DNA from: Przewalskia tangutica
Lineage: Eukaryota > Streptophyta > Magnoliopsida > Solanales > Solanaceae
Direction: 5' to 3'
DNA: 64,000 nt
Assembly (NCBI GenBank): GCA_029844215.1
Contig: CM056732.1
Location: 56,343,007-56,407,006 of the forward strand
In this document: positions 20,819 through 32,615 of the stretch, one piece after another
How the letters are laid out: every line of letters begins with the position of its first letter
Position numbering within the stretch: position 1 is the stretch's first letter
The notes under the pieces: generated by a model
What the model was told of the DNA's origin: nothing
The model's database searches: none
Seen by the model: the letters and a program-made list of their open reading frames with translations, nothing else
Position numbers and translations under genes: made by a program

Positions 20819-22789
20819 CCTCCTTGTGAAGACTTATTCATTCACTCCTCACTTTGTCCAAGTCTTGAAAAACCCTCCTCTTCATGTTGTTCTCGTCCTA
20901 AGCCTCTACCCCTCCCCCGTGTGGTACCGTGGCCGAGCCACCCCTCCCCTGTGGTGCCTTGGCGTGGTACCCCACTAGCCTAGTTGTTTTCGTATAATAC
21001 CCCTTGTTGTGGTATAGAAATACTCCCCTAGTATTGTTATAATGCCCAAAATACCTTAGCCTTGTACCTTGTAGTATTCCAAAGATACCTCTTTACGTAG
21101 AGTCCGGAAATACTACCTTTTGTCCTTTTTAGTCTCAACCGAAACCCTAAGGAAATCTTCATCGTTGGTTGAAGTATGTGAGTAGAAGTTGGTTAGAACT
21201 TCTAAGGGTTGTTTGGAGTGGTTTGGAGCGCACGGAGTGGAGCTAAACCTTGCTCAGGAGCGACATTAAACTCGGATAATTTTGGGCTTATCGAGGTAAA
21301 CACTACTGTCCTTCTATTGTAATTGGAAATTACATGTTTGAATATATAGTTGAAGAATACTATATATAGAACTATACTTAGTACTGTGGCAATGTCTTTT
21401 GACTTAAGCCTGAAGAATTAAGAACTGAACTGAACTGTAATTACAGTAGACTTGTGTAGTATTACTGTGTAGTAGAATTGTACACGTCCGGTTAGGCGTG
21501 TGAAACCCCCCCCCTGGTTGGCTTGGTAGCCGGCCTCAATAGAGGAGGAGATTTACGCTGTGGCGGGGGGGGGAGATGCTGCCGAATTTTCTGTAGAATA
21601 TTCTACGTTGTGGTCTAGATGATAATAGGCGCCTTGTGGCCTTATAGGTTGAAGTACCTACGTGTGGCGCGATTTACTTGGCTTGAGGAGTAGCCGACTG
21701 TTTGGAGCGTTTTGCTATTAGTCGATACTCGTCGCGAGGTATGTGAACCTCTTCCTATCTCTTCTAGCATGATATGTGTGTAACTATGTAGTACGGTAGA
21801 CGTACATGTGTTTAAAATACTTTGTGGTTTTTAAAAGGGAACTGATGTGAATTATAACTGGCTTGTTATAATAAAGAACTTGATGTATTTCAAAAGATTT
21901 ATAAATCGTTTTTAAGGGAAAGTAACACTTGGTTTTAAAGGTTTTAAAAAGAGTTATACTAGCTTTATGGGGAGTTAGGTATAATGTCTTAAGAGAGGTA
22001 AAGAAAATAGTTTATCGATGTTAAGTTAAGAGACTTGATCTTTTGAGATAAGAGACTTAACTTATTTGTTTTAATGTGGATGTTTGTGTGAAACCTCATT
22101 CGTGAGTAATGAGTACTTGGTTTTATGTTTCTTGATTTCTAAATCGTAATGTGTATCGACGCACTTGCAGGCGTTAATAAAGGAAAATGTATTGAATAAT
22201 GATGTATTGTATTAAAACCGGTAGAAACCTCCATCCGCATAGAAACTAAGATGAGACAAAATGATATACATTTTCTAGATCATGGTCATTGTAATAAGAA
22301 TGTTGTAAACAAGAATAACCTACTCGATTGTTCAAAAAAAGGAAATCAAGTGATTAAGTTTATGAACTATGAAACCATTTGAAAATGAGAAACTCGAGTA
22401 ATTGAAACTAGGCAAATCGAACTTAGGAAAGGAATGTTGTTACTTGATTTTGAAAGGAATGTGGGTTGGTCATTCTAATACTACGGTATCGTGACTTTTA
22501 TAAAAGTAATGGATCTCTTTTAAAAGGACTTAACGATGTAGTACTTTGGGGTTAAAACCCGACTTTGGCATAAAATGAAAGTACCTTGAGTTGTGTGAAA
22601 CTTGCCATGCTTGTTGTTGTGAAACTTGCCTACGCTTGTGATGATAGCCTTTGTTGTGCAAGTGTGGTATTTACGTATTACCGCGCCTCGATAGAGGCGG
22701 TTGACTTGTCGAGAACTTACTTGGACGCGTCGGCGGTGATGGAGAATTCCACGTATGTTTCCATTTTGATTACGTCTTATCGTTGATGT

Positions 22790-23070
22790 CACATGGACAT
22801 GTCTACACCGAAGCAAGATTCCGGCATGTGGCCACGCGTGGGTTGATTACCCGATATATGGTTATTTCGCTCCATGGACGGTCTACACCGATGTTGTATT
22901 CGGCATGTGGCCACGCGCGTGGTTGACTACCTAGTATATTGTTGTTGAGGTTACATGGGCATGCCTACACCGTCTTTGTATTAGGGGCATGTGGCCACGC
23001 GGCGCTTATTATTGTTGCATCATGGACATGTCTACACCGATGTCGTATTCGGCACGTGGGCCATGATGCG
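22790..23070 (+). repeat. Tandem repeat in C-type 3' LTR, 4 copies
   Basis: Counterpart of 17040-17330, with the same four units but several short losses in CpG/CHG-rich positions. Confidence 0.82.
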
Positions 23071-23657
23071 AACATGATGGATGTGGCGGCGTGAGACCCA
23101 TAGTTATATTGAGTGGTGACTTTGAGGCGTGAGTCCACGACTTGATCGTTATGTTGTGAATCGTAGTTTGGTTATCATACATGTCTCCCGCTTTATATAG
23201 ACTAGTATGATTTCATTTACGATATTTTACGCTTTCACATACTTGGTACTGCTATCAGACCTCCTTCGGGCCGCGCTCATGCCGCAGTAAGTACATCGTC
23301 GCCGATCCCGCTGTAGGATCACGTTTGGCGTTTTTGGAAGCTCCGCTTCGGAGGCTTATCTTTGTATGTGTTCCCGAGTTGTAGGTTCTTGTACATTCGA
23401 GGGTATGGCGGCCCTGTCCGTCATAGTTGTTGTATAAATCTTAGGTCCAGTAGCATTGTTGGGCAGGGTTTGTAAAAAGGATAACTGTTCGGGTTTATGT
23501 ATATACACTGAAGGCAACTGTTTGGTTGGCCTGTTTATTTATGATATCTCTTGTTTCATGATTCATGTTTTATATTCCGCTGATTTTCTCTGATGTTGTA
23601 TCACTAGGGTGCCCGGGGTAAGGCACCAGTGACGGGCCCGGGTTTCGGGGCGTTACA

Positions 23658-23662
23658 ACAAC
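23658..23662. other. Target-site duplication of element C, right copy
   Basis: 'acaac', identical to 14352-14356. Confidence 0.92.
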
Positions 23663-25081
23663 ATTACAAGACAATTAACACATGCAGTATCATAGTATGT
23701 CTACCTATCAACCCATCTTACTACACTTAACAGAAATCAATACAAGGCTTTTATAAACAAACAAGTAAACAGTTCCTTTTATCATTCTTAAGTTGTTATA
23801 CCTACTCCCCATAAAGCTAGTATAACTCTTAAGCTTTTGTTTTAAAACCAAATATTACTCTTCTGTTAAAAATGATTCATTATTCCTTTGACATACTTCA
23901 AGGTTCTTATTATTCAGGCTTAAGTCAAAAGACATTGCCGATCATCATATGACGCTCACCGTACTATATATACTTAACATATCATGCTCGCGGTATAGGA
24001 AGAATCACATACCTTCTCGCGAAATCCACCGCCAAGTCGAGTATGTCGCAGAGAATCAGCCTATAATAGTCACGCATAACTATCAAAGTCTAGACTATTC
24101 TCAGAGGTCATTCTAAACAGAGGGTCCTCAATTCTACTGAAAGTCGGGCAGCACAACCCTACCCTGAGCTATATAAGTTCATCGTGAAAACAAATTCTAT
24201 GTAAGTACAACAGATATTCTTCTTTTATACCCTTCTAAGGTGTTACAGCTCAATTCTATTCTTAACAAACCTTCTAAGTATTTATACTTATTTCAATACT
24301 TCTACAAGATGCATTCTTTAATTACAAAGAGGGTTAGGATTATTTACCTCGATAAGCCCAATAATATCCAAGTAAAAGTCGATCCCGAGCGAGGTTTAGC
24401 TCCTAATCCAAAGCTCCAAGGTGCTCAGAATCCTTAGAAGTTTCTCACAACTTCTACTAAGTACTAAGGGATTTGGGCTAGGTTAAATTGGGCATTATAA
24501 CAATACTTAGAAGGCAACTTTTCTACCAAGGAGGGGTAGGTTTCGCTAGGCTAAAGGGTAGCCTCGCCAAGCTTCTCAAGGGAGGGTGTGTTTGGACGAA
24601 ACAACAAGAGGGAGAGGGAGGATTTGAGACTTAGATAGATTGCTCAATTTAGGATGAAATAACTCTTCAACAAGGGGTATTTATAGGTCAAGACATGGCC
24701 AACCAATGGCCAAGATTATGCCAAGTGCAAGGCAAGTGTAGGGTGAGGATTTAGGCAAGTGTCCTTGGCCAACTTGCACACAAAATATCTATCCAACTTT
24801 ATGACAAGGCTTGGCATTCCAATCGCCCTAATGCCGTGACAAGTCCACCAATGAGAGGGTGGAAAGTGTCGCCTCTCATTGGTCCAAAGTGTTACGCCTC
24901 TCGGAAAAATCCGCAAAATAAGAAATGACATAGCGAATTTATCCTATGAAAGTCGTGGAAACGTTTCGCCGGAAAACTATTCGCTTTGTGAGTTGTGCCC
25001 AATAATTTTCGCCCAAGCCTAACTTTCAAGGCTAACCTTTCAGACGTATTCCCCACGCATATACTGAAATACGGTATAACA
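23663..25081 (-). repeat. D-type LTR, 3' copy, proximal part
   Basis: Continues D's 3' LTR beyond element C up to its 5' terminus at 25081. Contains the 'gataagcccaataatatcc' block (24352) and the inverted TATA box 24678-24685. Matches 30936-32384 nearly base for base apart from small losses. Confidence 0.9.
24678..24685 (-). promoter_or_regulatory. TATA box of D-type 3' LTR
   Basis: TATAAATA on the minus strand, about 400 bases inside the LTR; element C now lies downstream. Confidence 0.6.
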
Positions 25082-25093
25082 TTCTCCTCTCTT
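25082..25093 (-). promoter_or_regulatory. Polypurine tract of element D
   Basis: Purine run on the minus strand ('aagagaggagaa') abutting the 3' LTR, next to the inverted hairpin at 25097-25114, which here has a shortened loop. Confidence 0.8.
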
Positions 25094-25239
25094 AGAAACA
25101 TTCGTCCGAATGTTCCTTCCCAAGACAGATAACGAAAAGGTTCTTCATAACTTAAACAATTGCAAATGCCACACACGCCACAAAACAACATTTAGGCAAA
25201 ACGATAACGAAAATTATAAGTAGGAAAGTGAGTTACCCG

Positions 25240-25740
25240 AGGTGTGGGGAATAGCAGGTACCGCCTCATGTCCTCCTCTCGCTTCCCACGCCATCTCCTC
25301 CCTAAGCTCGCTCCGCCACAGACTTTGACGGAAGCCACGCCCTTCGTCCGCAGACGCCTAACTCGACGATCGATTATCGCTATGGGAACCTCTCATACGA
25401 TAACCCTCCACCTGGACATCGCCAATCGGATGTACCACGATGGATCCCCGATACATTTCTCAAAGATAGAAACGTGAAACACCGATGCATCGCCTCCGGA
25501 CGGACGGCAGATCCAACTCATAGGCAACCTTGCCTACCTCGCGGACAATCCAAACGCCCAACGTACTGGCCGAAGTTTCTTCTTCCCGAATCTCATCACA
25601 CCCTTCATGGGTGACACCTTCAGGAAAACCCAATCATCAACTGCGAACTCCAGATGTCGACGTCGATGATCTGCATACGACTTCGCCGACTGAGTCATTA
25701 ATAGCCGCCTGATAAGCTTCACCTTATCCATCGCTCACGC
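25240..25740 (-). pseudogene. Element D integrase C-terminus and chromodomain-like tail
   Basis: Minus strand, several frames. 'DDWVFLKVSPMKGVMRFGKK' is visible at about 25585-25645. It is followed by segments reading as 'FHVSI', 'CIGDPS' and 'IIDRRVRRLR', then a tail with a 'LWRSELREEM' motif and an acidic stretch near 25250-25310. This tail is the position of the chromodomain in Tekay/Del chromoviruses, which directs integration to heterochromatin. Several one-base gaps break the frame. The chromodomain assignment rests on position and on the 'VKVLWR...EE' pattern, not on a full domain match. Confidence 0.75.
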
Positions 25741-26590
25741 ACCAAGTCCGTCCCACTAATCGCATCGCCCACATCGAACCATGCTATCGGCGATCTGCAC
25801 TTCCTCCCATACAAAGCCTCATAAGGCGCCATCTGAATACTGGAGTGGTAGCTATTATTATACGCGAACTCAACCAGAGGCAAATGATCCTCCCAACTAC
25901 CATCGGTCAATAACACAGCTCGCAAAGATATCCTCGCAGTCCGGATAGTGCGCGCTGTCCGTCTGCTCGTGGATGAAATGCAGCACTCGTGCTCACCAAG
26001 GCCCCTAAACCCCTCTGGAAGGACCTCGAAGTTAGCAACCGGGCCTGCTGATATGATCGAAATAGGGACCCCGTGCGATCGACGATCTCTGATGTAAAGT
26101 CCGCATAATCCTCACCGAGAAAGTCGCCCTAACGGAAGAAAGTGGGCTGATTTCGTCGACTGTCGACGATAACCCATATAGAATCATGTCTCTCCGAGTG
26201 CGAGGCAATCCCGTGATGAAGTCCATGTTGATTACCTCCCACTTCCGTGTCGGGATCTCTATCGCCAGAATAAAACCACCGTGCCTCTCGTGCTCTACCT
26301 TCACCGCCGACAACACGGCACCGAGCTACGAACTCGCAACGTCCTCTTCAAACCATCCCACCAATACACGGATCTAAGGTCGTGGTACATCTTGGTCGAC
26401 TCGGATGGATAGAGTAACGCGCTACGCAGTGCTTCCCCAAGAACTCGCCAAGTCCTCAAACATCCGAACACACAACTCGCCTCAAACCTTAGCGCCCCAT
26501 CAGTGCTACTCAAAAGGACCCTTGCCTCACGAAGAGTCGTATCACGATAACGAGTCAAAATCGGATCCTCAAATCGTTGCCTCTTCACCT
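25700..26590 (-). pseudogene. Element D integrase, zinc-binding and core parts
   Basis: Integrase would insert the cDNA copy. Minus-strand motifs in order: 'STKMYHDLRSVYWWDGLKR' (about 26345-26400, the zinc-binding region), 'KVEHERHGG' (about 26285), 'WEVINMDFITGLPRTRRDM' (about 26190-26245), which should hold the first catalytic Asp, and 'WEDHLPLVEFAYNNSYHSS' with 'PYEALYGRKC' (about 25785-25895). The stretch with the third catalytic residue (about 25930-26010) is too altered to read. Frames are broken, so this copy is probably inactive, unless the gaps are sequencing errors. Confidence 0.83.
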
Positions 26591-26749
26591 CGCCGACGAT
26601 GGAAGACTCGCAACCTCACGAACTCTAACCCCATCGCTATCGTAATCAATCAAACGGACACCAAGGCTCGCTAATCGATGCAAATCACGAACCATGCCCT
26701 CCTCTCAGTGAATATCGATAAGCTACCCATAGACCTACGCTAAGTGCGT

Positions 26750-27180
26750 TCGCCATAACGTTGGCCTTCCCGTGGTACGGGATATCGACGCCATAGTCCT
26801 TCAAAGAATCCTAGCCACCGCCTCGCCGTGGGTTCACTCCCTCTGGCTGAAGATATACTGGAGGCTCTTTTGGTCTGTATAAATATCCACGTGAACCCCA
26901 TACAAATAGTGCCTCCAGATCTTCAAAGCGTGTATCACCGCTGCCAGCTCCAAATCATGGGTGGGGTAGTTCCTCCCGTGTATCTTAAGTCGCCGGGATC
27001 GTATGCTATAACTCGCCTGCTGCATCAACACACATCCCAACCCGATGCAGACGCATCACAATACACCACGTAACCATCCGACCTCGTGAAGAGTAAGAAC
27101 GGGCGGTCGCCGCCTCCTTTAGCAATCGAAACCCCGCCACACGCATCAGTCATCAAACTTAGCCGCTTTCCGAGTCACCC
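26750..27180 (-). pseudogene. Element D RNase H domain
   Basis: Degrades RNA in the RNA-DNA hybrid during reverse transcription. One uninterrupted frame (26834-27040) contains 'HGRNYPTHDLELAAVIHALK', the conserved helix with the catalytic Glu, followed by 'WRHYLYG' and 'YTDQKSLQYIF', which supplies a conserved Asp. The start of the domain, upstream near 27050-27120, is in a different frame. Confidence 0.82.
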
Positions 27181-28025
27181 TAGTCAATGGTGCGTAGATA
27201 GAAGCAAACTTCTACGAACCGATAATATCTGCAAGGCCCGAAAACTACGAACCTCTCGCTGAGTAAGAGGTCAGGCCAAGTCCTAATCGCCGATCTTGGC
27301 GTATCCACTCGAATGCCATCAGCCCCGACAATATGCCCAAGAAAAGCTACCGAAGTCAACCAAAACTCACATTTGGAAAACTTCGATACAATGCGATCGG
27401 GAGAATCACAAGATCGCCTCAAATGCCCGCGTGTTCCTGCTCTGAGCGAGAATAAACCAAGATATCATCAATGAACACTATCACAAATGTGTCCAAAAAT
27501 GGTTTGAACACTCGGTTCATCAAATCCATGAATACCGCCGGAGCATTGGTCAACCCAAAAGACATGACCCTGAACTCATAATGCCCGCATCGTCCGAATG
27601 CGATCCTGGGACATCCACCTCTCTAACTCGAACTCGATGATAGCCCGATCGTAGATCAATCTTGAAAACATCTCGCGCCTGAACCGATCGAACAAATCAT
27701 CAATCCTTGGAAGAGGGAATCAGTTCTTAATGGTCACCTTGTTCAGCTGCCTGTAATCAACACACATGCGCAGCGTCCCGTCCTTCTTCTTCACGAACAA
27801 TACCGGCGCCCCCCAGGGAGAAACACTAGGTCTGATGAAACCCTTCTCCAACAAATCACTCAGCTGCTCCTTCAACTCTCTCAACTCGGCAGGTGCCATC
27901 CTGTATGGCGGAATGGAAATAGGCCGAGTGTCTGGCAGCACATCTATACAAAACTTCGATCTCCTCTCGGGAGGGATACCCGAGGTCGTGAAACACGCCC
28001 GAGAACTCTCGGACCATCGAATCAC
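27180..28025 (-). pseudogene. Element D reverse transcriptase
   Basis: Copies element RNA into DNA. The N-terminal part is open at 27720-28025 with 'YRMAPAELRELKEQLSDLLE', 'WGAPVLFVKKKDG' and 'RMCVDYRQLNKVT', classic Ty3/gypsy RT text. The active-site motif is present as FIDD at 27464-27475, preceded by 'FMDLMNRVFKPFLDTF' on the minus strand. Then comes 'SKCEFWL' and 'FLGHIV' (about 27320-27385). The FIDD motif is intact, but frames break near 27715 and 27420, so no continuous RT exists as read. Confidence 0.88.
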
Positions 28026-28149
28026 TCAAATCTGGTACCGCAGCCTCGAGATCAAACACCAACGAGATGGTAGATATACCCTTCGCACCATCTTCCTAGC
28101 CTTGAGGTAGGAAATAAACCTACCCTTCGGCGATACCGTGCTCCCTTCC

Positions 28150-28540
28150 CACTCAACAACCGGCTCCTCAGGAAACTGGAACCGTACCACTCTCTCTCTG
28201 CAGTCTACATTGGCATAGCAAGAAGCTAGCCAATCCATCCCCATGATCACGTCGAAATCAATCATCTCCAACTCTATCAAGTCGGCAAGGGTCCGGCGGT
28301 CAGAATGGTTACAGACAAGCTCTATATACCCGCCGAGCTACCACCGAATCCCCACGGCGTAGCTACCTCGAAGCGGTCTATGGACTCGTGCTCTATCCCT
28401 ATCCTACTAGCAACAAGGGAGATATATAGGGCAGTAGAACCCGGATCTATCAAAGCATATACATCAAACCCAGAACCGATAAGGTACCTGTGGCGACATC
28501 GTGAGGCCTCACGATCTGTCGGTACCGACAAAGCATAAAT
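28150..28540 (-). pseudogene. Element D aspartic protease
   Basis: Would cleave the polyprotein. 'ALIDPGSTALYISL' (about 28418-28460) holds the D-x-G-S/T type active site (DPGST at 28433-28447), followed about 60 residues later by 'DFDVIMGMDWLA' (about 28218-28255), the usual second landmark of Ty3/gypsy proteases. The two lie in different frames. Confidence 0.82.
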
Positions 28541-28559
28541 GCGGTTCGAGGACCGCTAG

Positions 28560-29802
28560 AATCGACTCGCGCACGACCTCTGCCGCGACCGATCTCTGCG
28601 TACTCGCCCGGGCGAGTAATCGTCGGGGATGAAGCGGCAACAGACTGTAGCCGGGCCCTACCCCGCCACGCCCGGCCGCAAACTCGCGAATGACCTCGCT
28701 GCCACAAGTATGGCAAGTTCCGTAGTAGCATAACAGCCCCGAATGGAATCTACCGCAACGCACACCGAACGGACTCGAGCGGTTAGCACCCTCGCTACTC
28801 GAAATCAAGTCCTGGGCCCCGACACCCGATCAAGCCTGGGTCAGATCAAAATGATGTAGGAGTGCTCGAGCCGGTGTGGTGCAAACCGACTTCACGATGC
28901 CGCCACCCCGAACCACAAAGAACCGCCGTCCCCGCCTTCTTCTCGGCCGATATCGGTCTACCCGGCGTCTCTACGCCTCGCATCCTAATGCATGAGCTCA
29001 TACGGTAATGTCCATGCTCGGTGAAGGGACACACCCGCACAAGACTCGCCATATAGTCGTCTCAGCCCTGACGTGGCGATGCACCCGGTCCTCCATATTC
29101 GCTACCGGGCAGAACATACCGAGCCAATGAATCAAACTCGACATTGTACTCTCTAACCGTGCGCCCTCCTCGCCAAGAATAAAATCGCCGATCGTGCCTC
29201 TCATCTGCGAGGCAAGAAGTGTGTGAGAAAGCCTCAAAACTCATCCCACGCTGCCGAGGTGCATGCTCTCCCGAAAGCTCCTATGAATCGAACCAATCGA
29301 TCGCGTATCACGCAGCCCGACGCGAACCGAATGTCACGTACTCGATCTCGAAGCTCACCACCCGCATAATCCTGCAGAATCGACGGATGAACTCCTCGCG
29401 ATCATCCTCCGCCACCCGTAAAACTCTGGCGGGCTACAACTAAGGAAGTCCCGTAGCCTCAAACTATCTGCCCTCTGGTGAACAACGGGTGCTACTGGAG
29501 CTGGAACTGGTACTGGAATGGCTGCCTCAAACCTCTCCTCATATCTGGCCACGACCTTGGCTAGTAACTGGGCCATCTCCTTGTACCCTAACTCCTGCCC
29601 CGGTGAGGATGGGCGTAAACTGCGTGGTCTCATCGCCATTCTTTGTGGCCTAAACTCTCTTTGGGGCTAGCGGCGTCGTAGAACTCGCCGTCGAGGCATT
29701 GCCTCGGGTAAAGGCGGGCTCGAGCCACTCGTGAACCTCTGTGTCATACTAGCGACTCCTCGGTGCCTTGCCATTCGGGCGGGTTGCCTTACGTGGAGGC
29801 AT
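28560..29802 (-). pseudogene. Element D gag, frameshifted
   Basis: Starts at the ATG complementary to 29800-29802 (MPPRKATRP), the start shared with the other elements. Motifs in successive frames: 'YKEMAQLLAKVVARYEERF' (about 29525-29585), 'RLRDFLSCSPPEFYG' (about 29415-29460), 'REYNVEFDSLARYVLP' (about 29105-29155, capsid) and a zinc knuckle 'CHTCG' with 'QRGH' in the next frame (about 28690-28720). The knuckle needs one frame correction to show Cys-Cys-His-Cys. It lies between the primer site and the protease, as expected. Confidence 0.8.
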
Positions 29803-29991
29803 AACTGTTACAGGAAAGGAATACGTTAGAGGGGTCCAACCTATAACACAGCTCTAAAGCACGATCTCAGAGTGAGAAGAATGGAAACCAATCCTAAATA
29901 TCCTATAGCCTCCTGATTATTGGTGTGGTGCACAACACACCGATAATCAAGACTCTACTAGATACGAGTCAGACACTTTCCGAGGATTAAT

Positions 29992-30003
29992 CGCTCGATA
30001 CCA
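29992..30003 (-). promoter_or_regulatory. Primer-binding site of element D (altered)
   Basis: Reads TGGTATCGAGCG on the minus strand, versus TGGTATCAGAGC(AG) at 17936 and 38260. Both CAG triplets have become CG, the same alteration seen at 32415 and 49111. Confidence 0.85.
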
Positions 30004-30617
30004 CTTTTGTCACGACCGCTCGGGGCAGTGGTCGTGCCTTACCCGCACCCAAGTAGTCATACATCAGAGAACAATCAGCGGAATATAAAACAAGACATGC
30101 AACATGATATAACTAGAACATTTTATCTCAAGAAAAGGTTGCCTTTCGCATATATACATAAACCAAGTTTTGCGCTACATCCCAAGTATAACATGACTCT
30201 GCACTTCTAGAAAATAACAACTATGGCGGGACAGGGCCCGCCATACCCGACTGATACAAACTATCTACAACAGGAGATCATACCCAAAAGTAGAGCCTCC
30301 GGAGAGTGGAGCTCGACACCAACGTAGAGATCCTAAGGATGTGGATCTAGTACTGCTTCTCTAGAACTGCGGCATGAGCGGCCCGAGGAGTCGATTAACA
30401 GTACCAAGTATGTGAAACTATAAAGTACTTTAAATGAAATCAAAGTATTCAAAACCTTTTCACAAATACATTCGGTTCAATTGCACATAGTGCCACATCA
30501 CAACAATAACGATAATAGGAAAATCAGAATGTGTCTAGTCTAGGCGCGAATGATCGAAGCAAGGCCAACCGCCCATAGTATCATTCTGCGTGCCTAGTCA
30601 CGGACTTCCGTCCGTCG

Positions 30618-30850
30618 CATAGGTCACACAGCACTGCATGAGGTATTCCCCGCGTCGGGGTAGCTAGCCCGGTACCTCCCGGACTTCCGCGATCGCATAG
30701 CCTCAAAAGACCGCATAGTCCATGGACCGCATAGGGCATCCCCGCGTCGGGCTAAGCACCGGAATGATCAATCACGAGCATACCGCACTCGCATAGTCTC
30801 ATAGACCGCATAGGCCGTATAGACCGCATCAAGGGTGGCAAGCCCTCGGT
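30618..30850 (-). repeat. GC-rich tandem repeat in D-type 5' LTR
   Basis: Units around 'ctgcatgaggtattccccgc' and 'gaccgcatag'. Counterpart of 14036-14270. Confidence 0.68.
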
Positions 30851-31975
30851 ATACTAAGTCAAGGGTAGGTGATACAATAACAAAGACAACGGACTTACCG
30901 GTTAGCAACGTAAGCCAAAGAATGACCCCCTTTCACAACATTACAAGACAATTAACACATGCGATCATAGTATGTCTACCTATCAACCCATCTTACTACA
31001 CTTAATGAAATCAATACAAGGCTTTTATAAACAAACAAGTAAAATTCCTTTTATCATTCTTAAGTTGTTATACCTACTCCCATAAAGCTAGTATAACTCT
31101 TAAGCTTTTGTTTTAAAACCAAATATTACTCTTCCGTTAAAATGATTCATTATTCCTTTGACATACTTCAAGGTTCTTATTATTCGTGCTTAAGTCAAAA
31201 GACATTGCCGATCATCATATGTCGCTCACCGTACTATATATACTTAACATATCATGCTCAAGGGTATAGGAAGAATCACATACCTTCTCGGCGAAATCCA
31301 CCTGCCAAGTCGAGTATGTCGCGCGCAGAGAATCAGCCTATAATAGTCACAGACAACTATCAAAGTCTAGACTATTCTGTAGGTCATTCTAAACAGAGGG
31401 TCCTCAATTCTACGGAAAGTCGGGCAGCACAACCCTACACGGTGAGATATATAAGTCTCATTGTGAAAACAATCCATGTAAATCTGATTCGTATATTCTT
31501 CTTTTATACCCTTCTAAGGTGTTACAGTTCAATTCTATTCTTAACAAACCTTCTAAGTATTTATACTTATTTCAATACTTCTACAGTATGCATTCTTTAA
31601 TTACAAAAGAGGGTTAGGATTATTTACCTCGATAAGCCCAATAATATCCAAGTAAAAAGTCGATCCTGAGCGAGGTTTAGCTCCTAATCCAAAGCTCCAA
31701 GGTGCTCCAAGAATCCTTAGAAGTTTCTCACAACTTCTACTAAGTACTAAGGGATTTGGGCTAGGTTAAATTGGGCATTATAACAATACTTAGAAGGCAA
31801 CTTTTCTACCAAGGGAGGGGGGTAGGTTTCGGCTAGGCTAGGGGGTGGGGTAGCCTCGGCCAAGCTTCTCAAGGGGAGGGGTGTGTTTGGACGAAACAAC
31901 AAGAGGGAGAGGGAGGGATTTGAGACTTAGATAGATTGCTCAATTTAGGATGAAATAACTCTTCAACAAGGGGGG

Positions 31976-31983
31976 TATTTATA
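31976..31983 (-). promoter_or_regulatory. TATA box of D-type 5' LTR
   Basis: TATAAATA on the minus strand, upstream of element D's own gag-pol. This is the promoter that would express the only pol-bearing element here. Confidence 0.65.
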
Positions 31984-32384
31984 GGTCAAGACATGGCCAA
32001 CCAATGGCCAAGATTATGCCAAGTGCAAGGCAAGTGTAGGGTGAGGATTTAGGCAAGTGTCCTTGGCCAACTTGCACACAAAATATCTATCCAACTTTAT
32101 GACAAGGCTTGGCATTCCAATCGGCCCTAATGCCGTGACAAGTCCACCAATGAGAGGGTGGAAAGTGTCGCCCTCTCATTGGTCCAAAGTGTTACGTCTC
32201 TCGGAAAAATCCGCAAAAATAAGAAATGACATAGCGAATTTATCCTATGAAAGTTGTGGAAGCGTTTCGCCGGAAAACTATTCGTTTTGTGAGTTGTGCC
32301 CAATAATTTTCGTCAAGCCTAACTTTCAAGGCTAACCTTTTAGACGTATTCCCTTACGCATACTGCCGAAATACGGGTATAACA

Positions 32385-32410
32385 CCAGTCCGGGCCGGTT
32401 GGTCATGACA
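32385..32410 (+). repeat. Last 26 bp of A-type 5' LTR
   Basis: Starts 'ccagtccggg' and ends 'tcatgaca', continuing the LTR broken at 13431; compare 'ccagtcacgggcccggg' at the end of the 3' copy (38225 on). Confidence 0.85.
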
Positions 32411-32414
32411 AAAG

Positions 32415-32426
32415 TGGTATCGAGCG
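32415..32426 (+). promoter_or_regulatory. Primer-binding site of element A (altered)
   Basis: TGGTATCGAGCG, four bases after the LTR end. It differs from the initiator-Met match by loss of the A in each CAG. Confidence 0.85.
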
Positions 32427-32615
32427 CTTAATCCTCGGAAAGTGTCTACAGACCGTATCTAGTAGAGTCTTGATTATCGGTGTGTTGTGCACCACATCAA
32501 TAATCAGGAGGCTATAGGATATTTAGGATTGGTTTCCATTCTTCTCACTCTGAGATCGTGCCTTAGAGCTGTGTTGTAAGTTGGACCCTCTAACGTATTT
32601 CCTTCCCTTACCGTT

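Larger units (their letters stand above)
14357..23657 (+). mobile_element. Element C: complete non-autonomous Ty3/gypsy element (9.3 kb)
   Basis: 5' LTR 14357-17931, primer site 17936-17947, internal region 17932-20111 (only 2.2 kb), polypurine tract 20099-20111, 3' LTR 20112-23657, perfect 5-bp duplication 'acaac' on both sides. The internal region contains a broken gag and the filler, with only a trace of the region after integrase; no protease, RT or RNase H. It is inserted in the 3' LTR of element D, the innermost layer of a four-deep nest. The two LTRs are almost the same length (3,575 and 3,546 bp) and nearly identical over long stretches, so the insertion is recent relative to its hosts. 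Confidence 0.93.
20112..23657 (+). repeat. C-type LTR, 3' copy (3,546 bp)
   Basis: Starts TGTTATACCCCGTAGTTGC and ends GGGGCGTTACA. It has the same architecture as the 5' copy: B-like first part, A-like remainder, TATA box 20811-20818, tandem repeat 22790-23070, conserved GC-rich end. Long stretches are identical to 14357-17931; differences cluster in CHG sites and homopolymers, most densely from 22590 to 23470. Confidence 0.92.
13432..32384 (-). mobile_element. Element D: Tekay/Del-like Ty3/gypsy with full gag-pol order, split by element C
   Basis: Minus-strand element. 5' LTR 30008-32384, primer site 29992-30003, internal region 25082-30007 (about 4.9 kb), polypurine tract 25082-25093, 3' LTR in two parts (13432-14356 and 23663-25081). 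Element C fills the gap in the 3' LTR. Length without C is about 9.6 kb. Order from 5': gag, aspartic protease, RT, RNase H, integrase, chromodomain-like tail; this order and the motifs fit the Tekay/Del chromovirus group. It sits in the end of A's 5' LTR. The right flank begins 'ccagt' and the left flank ends with a degraded version of the same site, consistent with a 5-bp duplication. Reading frames are broken many times, partly perhaps by sequencing error. Confidence 0.9.
30008..32384 (-). repeat. D-type LTR, 5' copy (2,377 bp)
   Basis: Complete LTR in minus sense, from TGTCACGACC at 30008 to the 5' terminus ...gggtataaca at 32384. Contains the GC-rich end block, tandem repeat 30618-30850, the uninterrupted target of element C near 30931-30947, the AT-rich middle, the 'gataagcccaataatatcc' block (31634) and the TATA box 31976-31983. 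It is about 0.8-1.2 kb shorter than A-, B- and C-type LTRs. Confidence 0.92.

Noticed and set aside
25240..29802. Endogenous pararetrovirus
   Set aside because: Integrase, primer site, LTRs and the Ty3/gypsy order with an integrase after RNase H exclude a caulimovirus-like origin.
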